Part shown: in pieces, positions 9,161-18,532 of the stretch | How the letters are laid out: each line of letters starts with the position of its first letter | Numbering within the stretch: the first letter of the stretch is position 1 | Origin: Sphingomonas sp. S2M10 | Lineage (GTDB): Bacteria > Pseudomonadota > Alphaproteobacteria > Sphingomonadales > Sphingomonadaceae | NCBI RefSeq assembly: GCF_012650175.1 | Contig: NZ_JAAILI010000008.1 | Span: 434,001 to 498,000, forward strand | DNA length: 64,000 nucleotides | Direction of reading: 5' to 3' | The notes under the pieces: generated by a model | The model's input: only the letters and a program-made list of their open reading frames with translations | What the model was told of the DNA's origin: nothing | Database searches by the model: none | Made by a program: the position numbers and the translations under genes

Positions 9161-10393
9161 TCAGTAGAAGCAGAGAATGCTGTCGGTGTCGCGGCCATAG
9201 GCATCCTTGCCCTGACTGATCGCCTGCGCGGTGATCTGCTCGCCGACCAGGTTTTCGCGCTGCGTGTCGCCCTCGCCCGCCGCCTGCGCGATGGGGGTGG
9301 TGAGCGCCCAGCGGTTGCCGGCCTGCGTGCCGTAGCGGAACGATGCCGGCACCAGCGCGCCGGACGCGATCTGTGCCAGCACGTCGCGATTCGCGACCAG
9401 CGTCGCGAGCGGATCCACCGTCAGCACCGGCGTGCGCTGGCCGATCTCGCCCGCGCCGAAACCGACGGTGGTGTTCGGATCCTCGCTCGAGGTGACGCTG
9501 GCGCCATCGTTGAGCGACCAGGTGGAAATCGCCAGCGGCTTGCGGTTGAACAGCACGACGTTCGAGGAATCGGTGCCGCGCGCGAGGTTCGGCGGGGCGT
9601 GCTGTTTCAGCGCGGCCAGGCTGGGCATCGCCGCATCGCTCTTGCCAGCGAAGATGCCGGAGAAGTTGAAGCCCCCGATCCCCGGACGGGCCGAGCGCCC
9701 TTCCAAGTTCAGCACGCCGCGGCAATGCGTGTATTTGAACAGCACGCCGTCGCGGTAGAAGGCGATCACCGCCATGGGCTGGTCCGTTGCCTTGGCGGCG
9801 GCGTCTGCCGGCGACGTGCCGGCATAGGTCCAGTTGGCCGGGATCGCCGCCTGCTCGGTGGTGAGCGCGGTATCGAAGTTTTCGGAGAGCGTCGCGACGC
9901 GACCCGCCGTGTAGCCGGTGATCAGCGGGATTCGACCGCTGTTCGCGCCCGAGCTGAACAGCAGCGGCATGCCCACCAGCGCGCCGGCGGTCGCCGGGAA
10001 GCTGGTGGCGAGCGTGGCGCTGGTGGCGCTGCCCGCCGTGATGGCAGCGGCGGCGACTGCTGCCTGGAACTGCGCGCGTTTGCCGCAGGCGGACAGCGCG
10101 GCGTGCAGCGGCGGCTTGACCGTGGAGGTATAGGTGACCCCGGGGCCGGCGCCGCGGAGGCGCGCGCGGAAGGCGAAGGTTGCAGCCTGGCCGATCACCT
10201 GCGCCGCGCCGGAGACCAGCGAGCCGGTCGCCTCGTTCGACTGTTCGGTGGTGAAGGGCGAGCCGCGAGTGATGCCGTCCAGCTCGATGACGATGAAGTC
10301 GGTCGCCGGATCGGGAAGCGCGGTGTCATTGTCATCGGCCATGAGTCGGATGCCCACGGCGATGAACGCCGAGCGCTGCGTAGGATCGGACAT
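9161..10393 (-). CDS. Phage tail tube protein
   Basis: 410 residues, between the tail-terminator-type gene and the tail chaperone, the standard slot for the major tail protein. It starts MSDPTQRSAFIAVG; the N-terminal third and C-terminal third look like beta-rich tube sequence (DFIVIELDGI; TPVLTVDPLATLVANRD), with a longer central insertion that may be an Ig-like or decorative domain. It is longer than the 150-250 residues of simple tube proteins but similar to other tube proteins with added domains. The role as the hexameric tube subunit is from order and fold impression. Confidence 0.8.
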   Translation of the reverse strand: MSDPTQRSAFIAVGIRLMADDNDTALPDPATDFIVIELDGITRGSPFTTEQSNEATGSLVSGAAQVIGQAATFAFRARLRGAGPGVTYTSTVKPPLHAALSACGKRAQFQAAVAAAAITAGSATSATLATSFPATAGALVGMPLLFSSGANSGRIPLITGYTAGRVATLSENFDTALTTEQAAIPANWTYAGTSPADAAAKATDQPMAVIAFYRDGVLFKYTHCRGVLNLEGRSARPGIGGFNFSGIFAGKSDAAMPSLAALKQHAPPNLARGTDSSNVVLFNRKPLAISTWSLNDGASVTSSEDPNTTVGFGAGEIGQRTPVLTVDPLATLVANRDVLAQIASGALVPASFRYGTQAGNRWALTTPIAQAAGEGDTQRENLVGEQITAQAISQGKDAYGRDTDSILCFY

Positions 10394-10407
10394 GTTGGGT
10401 GCCTCCT

Positions 10408-10842
10408 TTAGGCGGGCTGGCTTGGATCGCCGCGACGGGCGGCGAAGGTGATGGGCAGGTCGAGCGCGAAATACATGCGCGGGGCCGAAGCCAGCGGCGC
10501 GACGCCGATGGCCATACGGCCTTCGTCGATCGTTTCGACCAGGCCGTCGAGCTGATCGTCCTCGCCCATCACGGCGAAGACAGCGGCGGCATAGAAGGCA
10601 TTCAGCTGCGCATAGGTCTCCGCGCCGCCGTCGCTCTCGAAATAGGCCTCCAATCGCGGCGTCAGGCCGATCATGGTGGCGGACGCCTGCGCCTCGATCG
10701 GATCGTGGCCGTCATCGAACAGGTGGAAGGCCGGGAAGGCCATGGGATCAGTGGAGGGCATTACCTCCACCTCGGCGATGCCCGGCACCAGGCGCAGCCG
10801 GCGCTCGATCTCCGCGACAATGGCGGCGCGGCGAGCGGTCAT
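10408..10842 (-). CDS. Tail terminator / minor tail protein U-like
   Basis: 144 residues. It begins MTARRAAIVAEIERRLR, with the short N-terminal helix and alternating strands expected of tail terminator proteins, which cap the tube and join it to the head. It overlaps the upstream neck gene by 4 bases and precedes the tube gene by 14 bases. Assigned by gene order and general pattern. Confidence 0.65.
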   Translation of the reverse strand: MTARRAAIVAEIERRLRLVPGIAEVEVMPSTDPMAFPAFHLFDDGHDPIEAQASATMIGLTPRLEAYFESDGGAETYAQLNAFYAAAVFAVMGEDDQLDGLVETIDEGRMAIGVAPLASAPRMYFALDLPITFAARRGDPSQPA

Positions 10843-11150
10843 GCGACCTTCTCCAGCACGGTCTGCCAGGCGTCGACATTGTCGTCGTAGGTTGCCTGCT
10901 TTGGCTGCCAGGTGATGCCGTCGCGCTCCAGTCGGTCGGAGCGGGCGGGCCTTTCGGGGAGATCGGCGCAGGCTATTTCAGCCGTTACCGTGCGGGTAGT
11001 GCTGCCGGGCCCTTGAAACGGGTCACCGGGGGCATCGGTCCAGATGACGCGAATTTCGATCGGCTGTGTGAGCCCGCCCCCGGTGTACATCACGGTATCC
11101 GGCGAGGCAGCGCGGATATCTGCCGCCGCCTGCTGCCAGGGATCAGGCAT
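10839..11150 (-). CDS. Head-tail joining protein, gpFII-like
   Basis: 103 residues, beta-rich: 'VMYTGGGLTQPIEIRVIW' near the N-terminus, then strands ending 'DGITWQPKQATYDD'. This is the usual look of small neck proteins related to lambda FII. It overlaps both neighbours (8 bases upstream, 4 downstream) and sits between capsid-side and tail-side genes, fitting a head-tail connector role. Confidence 0.65.
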   Translation of the reverse strand: MPDPWQQAAADIRAASPDTVMYTGGGLTQPIEIRVIWTDAPGDPFQGPGSTTRTVTAEIACADLPERPARSDRLERDGITWQPKQATYDDNVDAWQTVLEKVA

Positions 11151-11328
11151 CGGAGCTGGTCGGCGCCGGTGCGCCCGCGCCGCGCTTGGCGGTGTGGGCC
11201 TTAACCAGCTCGCTCGCGCGATCGGCGGCGATCTGCTTCGGCTTGTCGCCGATCGTCACGTCGGTGCCCGCGTCGATGAACGATCCATCGTTGGCCGTTG
11301 CCGGGCCATGAAGGTGAATGACGGACAT
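11143..11328 (-). CDS. Small phage neck/head protein, unknown
   Basis: 61 residues from the ATG at 11328, chosen because GGAGA lies 6 bases upstream; a longer reading from 11367 lacks this support. It contains GTDVTIGDKPKQIAADRASELVKA, which resembles a short SAP-like or neck-accessory motif. It overlaps the next neck gene by 8 bases. Function not recognised. Confidence 0.6.
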   Translation of the reverse strand: MSVIHLHGPATANDGSFIDAGTDVTIGDKPKQIAADRASELVKAHTAKRGAGAPAPTSSDA

Positions 11329-11399
11329 ATTGGTCTCCAAAAAGGCGCGGGCGGCGCGCCGAAGCATCGCCGCCCGCCCAGGTCGGGAGGATCATGGGT

Positions 11400-11726
11400 T
11401 CAGATGACGGGAACGAGCCGCACGTCGATCGAGGCGGCGCCGGAAGTGGCGGCGCCCATGAAAATGCCGATCTTGATGTTGTTCGTGGCCACGTTGGTGA
11501 CGACACGGTTGGTGTTGTCCCAATAAGCCACCGTCTTGCGGGTGATCGCCACGGCCGCCTTGGGCAGCGTGAACACGCCGCGCACCACGCCCACCACCGG
11601 GGCGCCGGAGGCTGCGTCGGCCGAGGCGACGGCGAATTCTGCGCCGTCCAGATAGCCCTGGCCGCTCGCGACGGCATAGGGCGCGACACCGGTGATGTTG
11701 TCACCGTTCTGCACGAAGTTCTTCAT
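11400..11726 (-). CDS. DUF2190 family capsid-associated protein
   Basis: 108 residues that fit DUF2190 well: MKNFVQNGDNIT at the start, 'ASGQGYLDGAEFAVA', then 'GVFTLPKAA' and a final beta segment. DUF2190 proteins are encoded beside the major capsid protein of many siphoviruses, where they are thought to decorate or stabilise the head. The gene follows the capsid gene by one small gene, in agreement. Confidence 0.85.
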   Translation of the reverse strand: MKNFVQNGDNITGVAPYAVASGQGYLDGAEFAVASADAASGAPVVGVVRGVFTLPKAAVAITRKTVAYWDNTNRVVTNVATNNIKIGIFMGAATSGAASIDVRLVPVI

Positions 11727-11732
11727 CGGGGA

Positions 11733-12035
11733 TTACTCCTGCGGGCGATCGGCGCGCGCGATGCGCGCCTCGCGGATCTTGGTGAGGATCTCGTCCTTCC
11801 TGGTCGCGTCGCCGAGGTCGATTTCCTCGGCCGCCGCGATCTGCTTCAGGTCGGCGACTTTCATGCCGTCGAGATCCTCGGCATCGGCATCGGCTTCGAT
11901 CTCGGCGGGTTCGGCCTTGCCTTCGGCGATAAGGCGATCGGCGTAATCGTCGTCGGCGACCGAGATCGGACCTTCGACGGGATAACGGGAGGCGCCGGCG
12001 ATTACTGCCGGCGCGAGCAACAGGATAAGCTTCAT
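11733..12035 (-). CDS. Small phage head protein with HeH/SAP-like C-terminus
   Basis: 100 residues from the ATG at 12035, preceded by AAGGAG at a good distance; a GTG three codons upstream overlaps that ribosome site and is less likely. The C-terminal half (DGMKVADLKQIAAAEEI then KDEILTKIREA) looks like a helix-extension-helix/SAP-type fold found in small capsid-region proteins. The acidic middle is probably a linker. Role unknown; located between the capsid gene and the DUF2190 gene. Confidence 0.7.
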   Translation of the reverse strand: MKLILLLAPAVIAGASRYPVEGPISVADDDYADRLIAEGKAEPAEIEADADAEDLDGMKVADLKQIAAAEEIDLGDATRKDEILTKIREARIARADRPQE

Positions 12036-12061
12036 GGGGGGCACTCCTTAGCGCGCCGGGA

Positions 12062-14185
12062 TCAGAGGCCCGGGTTCTTGTACATGCCGCGATAGTCGAC
12101 GATGGCAGCGCCGACATCGAGGCGAGCTTTGGTCTTGACGCCGTCCACGTCGAAGCCCGGCTGCGTTTCGATGAACACGTCTTCCTGGCCTTCGAGGTGC
12201 GACAGCTCGATCGTGTCGATCGCGGCCTTGTCGGCGAACAGGTACCAGCTCTTGTCGGTGATCCTCGGCTCGACGATCAGCGTCAGCGTGCCGACGAACG
12301 GATTGACGTTCGACGTTTGCGCGGCAGCGACGGCGGTCAGGAACTGCTGCGCCTTCGTCTCCATCTGCGGGCCGACCACCAGGTAGGCGGGGCGGACGAT
12401 GATGAAGCCACCCTCGACGCTCTTCTGCTGACCCATCGCGGTACGGGCGAGCGTCACCGAATCGATGGTGATGTCGGCGGCGGCGCCGAGGTTGCCGTGC
12501 TGCGCGGAGAACAGCGCGAACCCGTCGCCCATCGTCGGGTTGCTCAGCACCAGCCCCCAGACGAGATCGCTTTCGAGATCGCGGGCCTTGTAGCCGAACT
12601 TGTCCGGCACGCGCGCGAACAGGCGCTTGTCGTCGTTGATGATGGCCTGCCGGGTGATCGCGATGATGCGGCCATAGGTCTGCAGACGGTAGGACATGCC
12701 GGTGTCGGCCATCGCGCCATAGGTGAACTCGGCGTTTTCCTGCACCAGCAGCAACTGCGGTGCATCGCCCAGGCCGATGATATTGGTCGGCTTGAAGTCC
12801 GGGAGGGTGCCCTGCATCACCAGCGGGCCGAAGGTCTGCGGCGCGGCGAGATAGGCCTGCCGCACGCGCTTGCCGGTAGCGCTGGAAAGCGCGTTGGCGA
12901 AGTCGCTGGTGGTATGGGCGCCATAGCGCAAGCCGAGCGCGGCGCCGGCGATGTCGAGGCGGCCCATGCCGGCGGTGGAGATGCCGGTGCGCTGCAGATA
13001 ATCGCGCGACATCTCCATCAGGGTGAGGCCGCGCAGTTCACGGGCCCGCTCGACGTCGGCCGCGTCGAAACGCGCGCTGGGATCTGCGCGCAGGGTGACC
13101 GCAACCTCGACGGCGCGGCGATAATCCTCGCTCTCGGTGCCAGCAGCGCCGACGCGCACGTCGATTCGCGGCTGCTGACGCTGATCGAGCAGGCGATCGC
13201 TGATCGCGCGCTCGAATTCGGCCTCACCCAGCGGCGTGGTCTCGTTCCGCTCGATCAGCTCGAGTGCGAAGTCGCTGCCCAGGTCGGTCGAGCGCGCGCA
13301 GCGTTCGCGGATCTGGCGGGCGGTGATTCGAACGGGCGCATGGGGCTCGGTGCGAGTGCCGCCGTCCTGATCGACGACGGTCGTGGTTGCCGCCGGTGCG
13401 GCGGGAGCGGCAGCGGAAGGTGCGGCCGCAGCCGCGCCGCCGGGGAGGTTGCGTCGCATATCTTCATCCTCTTGGGTGGTGCCGTGTTGCGGAGTTCCGG
13501 TTGCAGACCGAACCACGGCGTTCGGATCGGCGGGAACGGGCACGAGGCTGGCTTCCAGCAGTTCCCAGGCGACTGCGCGCCAGGTCTCGTGGTCATTTTC
13601 ATCGGTGGCGGTGATCTGCCACTTGGTGACGCGATATCCGATCGAGATCGCGCGCAGCTCGCCCGCGGCGACACGCGCCTCAATCGCGCGGCCCCCGTCG
13701 GTATCGGAAAAATGGAGTGTGCCGATCAGCTGGCCGCCTTCAATCCGCACATTGGAGATGCGGCCGATGACGGCGTTCAGCTCGCCCTGATTGTGGGTGT
13801 CCAGCAGCGGGCAGATGCCCGCGGCTACGCGGCCGAGGTCGATCGCCGCTTCGCTGATCTCCAGCTCTTCGGTGAAATAGTAGCGGCGTACCGCGGTCCC
13901 GGCGGAGAGGATGGCTTCGACCGTGCGCGCGGTGGCGTCGTAACTCTCCGGGGTGACCGAGAGATCGCGAGTACCACGGCCGTTCGCCTGCGGCTGGCGG
14001 CGTTCCTGCGGGTCGCCTTGCTCAGGTGCGTTTCGCGTCAGAAGGCCCGCGATCGCCGCAGCGGCCGCGCCAACCAGCAGCGCCTTCTTGCCGCGCTTTG
14101 CCGGTGGCAGCGGCGTGGTTACAACGCGACCTTCCGGGCGCGCCTCTTCGGCGGCGCCCTGCGGCGCCGGTTCGGACTTGCTCAT
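12062..14185 (-). CDS. Prohead protease - major capsid protein fusion
   Basis: 707 residues from the ATG at 14185, chosen because AAGGAG lies 8 bases upstream; a longer reading from 14221 runs into the portal gene. After an odd hydrophobic Ala-rich stretch at about 34-50 (KKALLVGAAAAAIAGLL), residues about 80-235 form an HK97-type (U35) protease with likely catalytic His131 (DTHNQ), Ser181 (AISIGYR) and an acidic partner near Glu211. A long Ala/Pro linker follows. Residues about 290-707 are a capsid shell protein with 'TYGRIIAITRQAIINDD', like other fused protease/capsid proteins. Self-cleavage would free the shell protein during assembly. Confidence 0.9.
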   Translation of the reverse strand: MSKSEPAPQGAAEEARPEGRVVTTPLPPAKRGKKALLVGAAAAAIAGLLTRNAPEQGDPQERRQPQANGRGTRDLSVTPESYDATARTVEAILSAGTAVRRYYFTEELEISEAAIDLGRVAAGICPLLDTHNQGELNAVIGRISNVRIEGGQLIGTLHFSDTDGGRAIEARVAAGELRAISIGYRVTKWQITATDENDHETWRAVAWELLEASLVPVPADPNAVVRSATGTPQHGTTQEDEDMRRNLPGGAAAAAPSAAAPAAPAATTTVVDQDGGTRTEPHAPVRITARQIRERCARSTDLGSDFALELIERNETTPLGEAEFERAISDRLLDQRQQPRIDVRVGAAGTESEDYRRAVEVAVTLRADPSARFDAADVERARELRGLTLMEMSRDYLQRTGISTAGMGRLDIAGAALGLRYGAHTTSDFANALSSATGKRVRQAYLAAPQTFGPLVMQGTLPDFKPTNIIGLGDAPQLLLVQENAEFTYGAMADTGMSYRLQTYGRIIAITRQAIINDDKRLFARVPDKFGYKARDLESDLVWGLVLSNPTMGDGFALFSAQHGNLGAAADITIDSVTLARTAMGQQKSVEGGFIIVRPAYLVVGPQMETKAQQFLTAVAAAQTSNVNPFVGTLTLIVEPRITDKSWYLFADKAAIDTIELSHLEGQEDVFIETQPGFDVDGVKTKARLDVGAAIVDYRGMYKNPGL

Positions 14186-14198
14186 GATGGTCTCCTTG

Positions 14199-15638
14199 CT
14201 AGGCGGCCGTGGAACCGGCATCCGCGCTGGCCGCGGCGTTCTGGGCTGGGCTGAAGGGATCGCCCTTGTAGTAGAGTCCCTTGCCCTGTTGATTTTTCAG
14301 GTCGGTGGCGGTTTCGTCCATGAACACGTCATGATCGAGGCCGCGGGAGGCGAGCAGGCTCCGCCGGTTTTCCAGACCAGCCTGCATTTCGAGAATGTCG
14401 GCCTCGGCATCGCCCTTGCGATCGATGGACTTGCGCGGCGGCGGCGCCCAGCGGATCGGATAGGAGCGCTTGCCGGTGCGGCCGAACTCATAGGCGGCCT
14501 GGCAGAACCAATCCCACACGCGGTTGAGCGCTACCGGGATCAGCGTGTTCCACTGGAAGCGCGACATGAATGTATCGAACTCCAGCGCACCGGCCCGATA
14601 GGACGAGAAGTTCACGTTGGACAGGTCACCCGTCATTTGTTCGTAGGTCACCGACATGCCAGCTGCGGCGGCGAGCAGGTTTATCTTCACCGCATCGCCT
14701 ACGCCGCCCACCGGCTTCGGATCGCTGAACTTGATGTCCTCACCCTGCTCGAGTGTGAACACCATGCCGGGTTCGATATTGTCGATCGGCGGCAGGCCGC
14801 CCTCCCGTTCCTCCCTTTCGCCGAGGGGACGCTCCTCCGCGTCCGCACTCAGCGTGCGGAAGCCGGCAAAGCAGGCATCGATCTTGCGGCGCACCAGATC
14901 CGCGTCGAGCGTTTCGTCGATGTCGTCGAGCCGCTTCACCACCGGCTCGAACACCGAAATGCCGCGCTTCTGGCCGATCTCCTCTTCGACGAAGAGGTGG
15001 ATCACGTCCTCGGCCGCGAAGAACACAGGCGGCCTGAAGCCGCGATATCGCGCCCGCGCCGGGTGGAACCAGTAGCCGGCGACATTGCCGTCTTCGTCGT
15101 ACTGGATGCCGCCCTCGATGTTGTCGCCAAACTTCTCCGTGGCGAGCATGCCGCCATCCACCAGCTGGATGCGGAACGGCAGCACCGCCGCATCCCGCAC
15201 CCACCGGCGGAGGATGAACACTTCGCCCTGACGGAACATCGTTCGCACGCCCAGTTCCTGCTGGCCGTAGAAGTTCAGCCGGCCGCGGAAGTCGCTGACT
15301 TCGACCCAATCGAGCCAGAGCTGGGCTAGCGCCTTCGGCCCCTTGGGCGTGCCGGTGATGCCCCAGCCCACGGCGTTGTTCACCAGCGCGTTCAGCGCCT
15401 TCTTGCCGTAGGGGTTCTGCGATGCCAGGCGGATGACAGTTGCCCGATCGAGCGTGCGGCGCGGCCTCGCGTCGTTTGGATCGCCAGTGTTGATGTCGAA
15501 ATTGGCCGCGCTGGCGCGTGTGCGGCGGCCCTGATGGCGCTCTACGGCCGCGAGCTCTTGGACGCGCACGCGCGCCATGGCGCGGCGGGCGGCCATCCCC
15601 GGCGCGACGGCGGCGATCGAGCGTTCGAACCAGTTCAT
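14199..15638 (-). CDS. Phage portal protein, lambda family
   Basis: 479 residues starting MNWFERSIAAVAPGMA at an ATG that overlaps the stop of the gpW-like gene (ATGA). Features of lambda B-type portals: 'SQNPYGKKALNALVNNAVGWG', a 'RQGEVFILRRW' strand, 'EDVIHLFVEEEIGQKRGIS', and the clip/crown region with 'YRAGALEFDTFMSRFQW'. The ring of this protein forms the DNA channel at the capsid vertex and binds terminase. It lies between gpW and the protease-capsid gene, the standard order. Confidence 0.95.
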   Translation of the reverse strand: MNWFERSIAAVAPGMAARRAMARVRVQELAAVERHQGRRTRASAANFDINTGDPNDARPRRTLDRATVIRLASQNPYGKKALNALVNNAVGWGITGTPKGPKALAQLWLDWVEVSDFRGRLNFYGQQELGVRTMFRQGEVFILRRWVRDAAVLPFRIQLVDGGMLATEKFGDNIEGGIQYDEDGNVAGYWFHPARARYRGFRPPVFFAAEDVIHLFVEEEIGQKRGISVFEPVVKRLDDIDETLDADLVRRKIDACFAGFRTLSADAEERPLGEREEREGGLPPIDNIEPGMVFTLEQGEDIKFSDPKPVGGVGDAVKINLLAAAAGMSVTYEQMTGDLSNVNFSSYRAGALEFDTFMSRFQWNTLIPVALNRVWDWFCQAAYEFGRTGKRSYPIRWAPPPRKSIDRKGDAEADILEMQAGLENRRSLLASRGLDHDVFMDETATDLKNQQGKGLYYKGDPFSPAQNAAASADAGSTAA

Positions 15639-15847
15639 CGGCGACAGGTCCGAAGCACCACCGATCGGGTGCGGCGGCTTCCGCGCGCGGCGGCTTGCTC
15701 CAGCTCGGCCTTGATGGTGTTGCGCACGCTCAGCAGCGCGTCCGAATTCTGGTACTCGGTCGAACGGCCGTCGGCGAACGTCACCTTGCGCACGTTGCTC
15801 TTGAGCGCGGCATCGACCGCGTCGAGATCCTCTTGCGTCCAGGCCAT
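15635..15847 (-). CDS. gpW-like head-tail connector protein
   Basis: 70 residues, the right size for lambda gpW. It contains WTQEDLDAVDAALKSNVRKV followed by 'FADGRSTEYQNSDALLSVRNTI', the helix-hairpin-helix pattern of the family. gpW binds below the portal and stabilises packaged DNA. It overlaps terminase by 1 base and portal by 4, as in lambda-type operons. Confidence 0.88.
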   Translation of the reverse strand: MAWTQEDLDAVDAALKSNVRKVTFADGRSTEYQNSDALLSVRNTIKAELEQAAARGSRRTRSVVLRTCRR

Positions 15848-17997
15848 CAGCGTTTTCCGATCCAGTTCCCGCTACGCTTCGTGAAGCGATTGACGGGGTT
15901 GCGTTTCGAGGCGGGCACCTGCGGTGCCTTGGGTTTCGTCGGCACCGGCGGCGGCGAAGGCTTCGTGACAGCGGCCTTCGGCAGCGCTGGCGCTGCTGGA
16001 GCCGGATCGGCACCAAGCGGCAGCACAGCCTGGTCCGGCACCCGATAATCCCTCGGCACCCACCGCATATGCGTACGGGCTTGTGCGAACGGCGGCCGCA
16101 GAAGAGAGGCGTAGCCGTAGACCAGAAGATCCCAGGTCTCGTTGCGAGGCCGGACCTTCTCCCACTTCCCCTTCTTCAGCTCTTCGGCCGTGATCTCCTC
16201 GACGTGGTGGTCGAGCAGGCGGCCCGTCGCGCCCTCGTCCTGCCCAGCCTTCAGCGGGCCACCCCCGGTCTTGCCGCCGGGAAGGTGAATATAGCCCGGA
16301 CCGGGTTCGGCGCGGCGAAGGCGGGCATCGATGACGCCCTTGATCCGATGTACGTTCGGCAACCACAGCTCGGCCGAGGTGCGCTTGGCGCCGCCGCGCC
16401 GCTTCTGCTCTGCGAACTTGGCGCGCGGCATCAGCTCGCCCGTCATGCTATTGCCACCCTTGGTCAGGGTGATGCGGTTCTTCTGGATGCCCGCCGCTCG
16501 CGCCATTTCCCATAGCGCCTTGGCGAACTCCGCCGCGCCCTCTCCCTTCACGCCGCCGCCGCCAACGTCCAGCTGTACGGTGAGCGGCGGCGGCGACATG
16601 CCCGAGCCGTCCGCCAGGGGATAGCGCCGGTCCCACAGCGGCAGCATCACACGGGCGTGTTCGGGGTGGCTGAACGGCGCCAGCGAGGTGATCCCGTCTT
16701 CCAGAACATCGGTCGACCAGCGATCGACGATCCAGCTTTCGAGGCCCTCACCGAAGGCGAGTGACATATGCTCCAGGCGGTTGGCCTGCGTGTCGGTCAG
16801 GATCACCCAGACCTTCGCACCGCGCGGCATCACGCCGAGGTGCAGCCCCTGCTCACGCCGAAGCTTCAGCGTGTCGGTTTCGACCGGCTTCTCGCCCGAG
16901 TGCTTCGATCGATAATTCTTGCCGCCCTGCGTGTTGATCACGGTGCGCAGTGCGCTTTCATCCTGCCGCACCTCCCATGCGATCTGGGCGTCGCGCCACT
17001 TGCGCGCCAGCGTCGGCCAGCTGGGCAGCGCCATCAGGCCATCCACCCGGAAGGTGCGACGCCGCTTCGAGACACCATGATTCGCCTGCACGAACCCATG
17101 GTTCGGCAGTCGACTGCAACTCTCGTGCAGCTTGCGGCGATCGCTAGGCTCCAGAATGCAGCCGTTCGTCGGGCAGACGACGTGCGCAGTGGCCTCGGCC
17201 TGGTCGGCGGTACCGTCGGTGTCAAAGCGGAGATCGCGCAGGAAGTCGATTTCCCAGCGCTCGCCGCAATGCGGGCACTCCGGCCAGATGCGTTCATCGG
17301 TGCCGTCAGCGACAAACGCTTCGATGCCGCTCTTCTCGTCCTTCGCGGGCGAGCTGCTGATGTACTTCTTCTCGCGGCCTTCGTGGCTGATGAAGCGGCC
17401 ATCGAGCAGCGCAATGCCGCTGCCCTGCCCGCCTTCGCCGCCAGTCTCGCCGATATTGTCGTCGTACTGGTCGTAGTCGTCGAGCCAGCCGAACCGGATC
17501 GACAGCTGCGTGAACTGCGAGGCTACCGGCCACACCGTCGTCAGCATCATGCCGTGGAAGAGCTTGATCCACTGGTTGTTCGCATTGTCGGCGGGCCGAA
17601 GCTTCGTCTGCACCGCAGACGTGCCGGCGATCATGGGATCGAGGCGGCCCTTGACGAACTTCTCTGCCATCAGCCGATCAGGCTGGCAGACCAACGTATC
17701 CGACGGGTCGCTCTCGACGATCCAGCCCAGCCAGTCGACGCCGATCGTCGTGGCGCCGCACTGCGCCGGCTTGATGATGCCGATTTCGGACGTGACCGGG
17801 TCCGACAGTGCTAGGCGAAGCTCGTTCTGCCAGGGCAGCGTATCCGGATCATAGCCGCGATGGCGGATCGACCATTGAAGCAGGTTGAGCTTGTCCCGCG
17901 GGCGGTAGCTGGGCGCCGCGCGTCGCAGGATGTCGCCCCTAGTCGGAAAGGGCGGGATCACCCAGCGCGGCGGCGGGATCATGGGCGCCGTCGCCAA
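15847..17997 (-). CDS. Phage terminase large subunit, GpA type
   Basis: 716 residues (TTG start at 17997, with GGAG 8 bases upstream; an ATG at 17982 is an alternative). It is the packaging motor and nuclease. The ATPase part includes 'SEIGIIKPAQCGATTIG' (degenerate P-loop region) and 'SIRFGWLDDYDQYDD' (Walker B-like). Further on is a zinc-binding CPHC...CPTNGC region, typical of GpA terminases, then the nuclease domain with 'TVQLDVGGGGVKGEG'. The C-terminal about 50 residues are Pro/Lys-rich. The gene overlaps the small-subunit gene by 59 bases. Confidence 0.95.
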   Translation of the reverse strand: MATAPMIPPPRWVIPPFPTRGDILRRAAPSYRPRDKLNLLQWSIRHRGYDPDTLPWQNELRLALSDPVTSEIGIIKPAQCGATTIGVDWLGWIVESDPSDTLVCQPDRLMAEKFVKGRLDPMIAGTSAVQTKLRPADNANNQWIKLFHGMMLTTVWPVASQFTQLSIRFGWLDDYDQYDDNIGETGGEGGQGSGIALLDGRFISHEGREKKYISSSPAKDEKSGIEAFVADGTDERIWPECPHCGERWEIDFLRDLRFDTDGTADQAEATAHVVCPTNGCILEPSDRRKLHESCSRLPNHGFVQANHGVSKRRRTFRVDGLMALPSWPTLARKWRDAQIAWEVRQDESALRTVINTQGGKNYRSKHSGEKPVETDTLKLRREQGLHLGVMPRGAKVWVILTDTQANRLEHMSLAFGEGLESWIVDRWSTDVLEDGITSLAPFSHPEHARVMLPLWDRRYPLADGSGMSPPPLTVQLDVGGGGVKGEGAAEFAKALWEMARAAGIQKNRITLTKGGNSMTGELMPRAKFAEQKRRGGAKRTSAELWLPNVHRIKGVIDARLRRAEPGPGYIHLPGGKTGGGPLKAGQDEGATGRLLDHHVEEITAEELKKGKWEKVRPRNETWDLLVYGYASLLRPPFAQARTHMRWVPRDYRVPDQAVLPLGADPAPAAPALPKAAVTKPSPPPVPTKPKAPQVPASKRNPVNRFTKRSGNWIGKR

Positions 17998-18532
17998 ATT
18001 CGTTGCTCCAGTTTTCCATCATCGTGGCCAGCTGCTGCTGATCGTCGTGCATCAGCCGTTCGATCGCAGTCAGTTGGTCGCGGGTGAGATCGATCTTCTT
18101 CGCCAAGCGGGCGGTGAACGTGGCCTGTCGCTGCTGGAAGCGGCTGAGAATGTCGCCGATCGCGCCGACCACTTCCACGAAGGGCACCAGCTCCCGGCGC
18201 TTCTCCGCCAGCTTCGTGGCGATCACCTCTTCTTCGAGCAGCTGCTTCCGCTCGGCGATCGAGAACCCGGCCATGGGCTGGGCAGTCACACCAACGCCGA
18301 GATCCAGGCCGAGCTGGCGCAGATCCTCGGCACGCTTCCGCGCTTCCTCGGTCTTTCGGGCTTCCTCGGCATTCCATGCGAGGATCGCGCCCTTGATGTC
18401 GATTTCGTAGGCGTCGCCGTTCGAGCCGCGCTTGATGATCCACGGCTGATCCGGCTGCGCGGCGATCCACTTCCGGATCGTCGGTTCGGACGCCAACCCC
18501 GTCGCCGCGAGATCAGCCAGGTTACCGAGCAT
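17939..18532 (-). CDS. Terminase small subunit, Nu1-like
   Basis: 197 residues from the ATG at 18532, where the sequence starts MLGNLADLAATGLASEPTIRKW, a winged-helix DNA-recognition motif as in lambda Nu1. A coiled-coil-like segment (EEARKTEEARKRAEDLRQLG) and a C-terminal acidic tail that could contact the large subunit follow. It lies directly upstream of, and overlaps, the large-subunit gene. The start has no strong ribosome site. Confidence 0.85.
   Translation of the reverse strand: MLGNLADLAATGLASEPTIRKWIAAQPDQPWIIKRGSNGDAYEIDIKGAILAWNAEEARKTEEARKRAEDLRQLGLDLGVGVTAQPMAGFSIAERKQLLEEEVIATKLAEKRRELVPFVEVVGAIGDILSRFQQRQATFTARLAKKIDLTRDQLTAIERLMHDDQQQLATMMENWSNEFGDGAHDPAAALGDPALSD

Noticed and set aside
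12197-14254. 685-codon plus-strand open frame opposite the capsid gene
   Set aside because: No ribosome site and Arg/Gly/Asp-rich composition; it mirrors the protease-capsid fusion.
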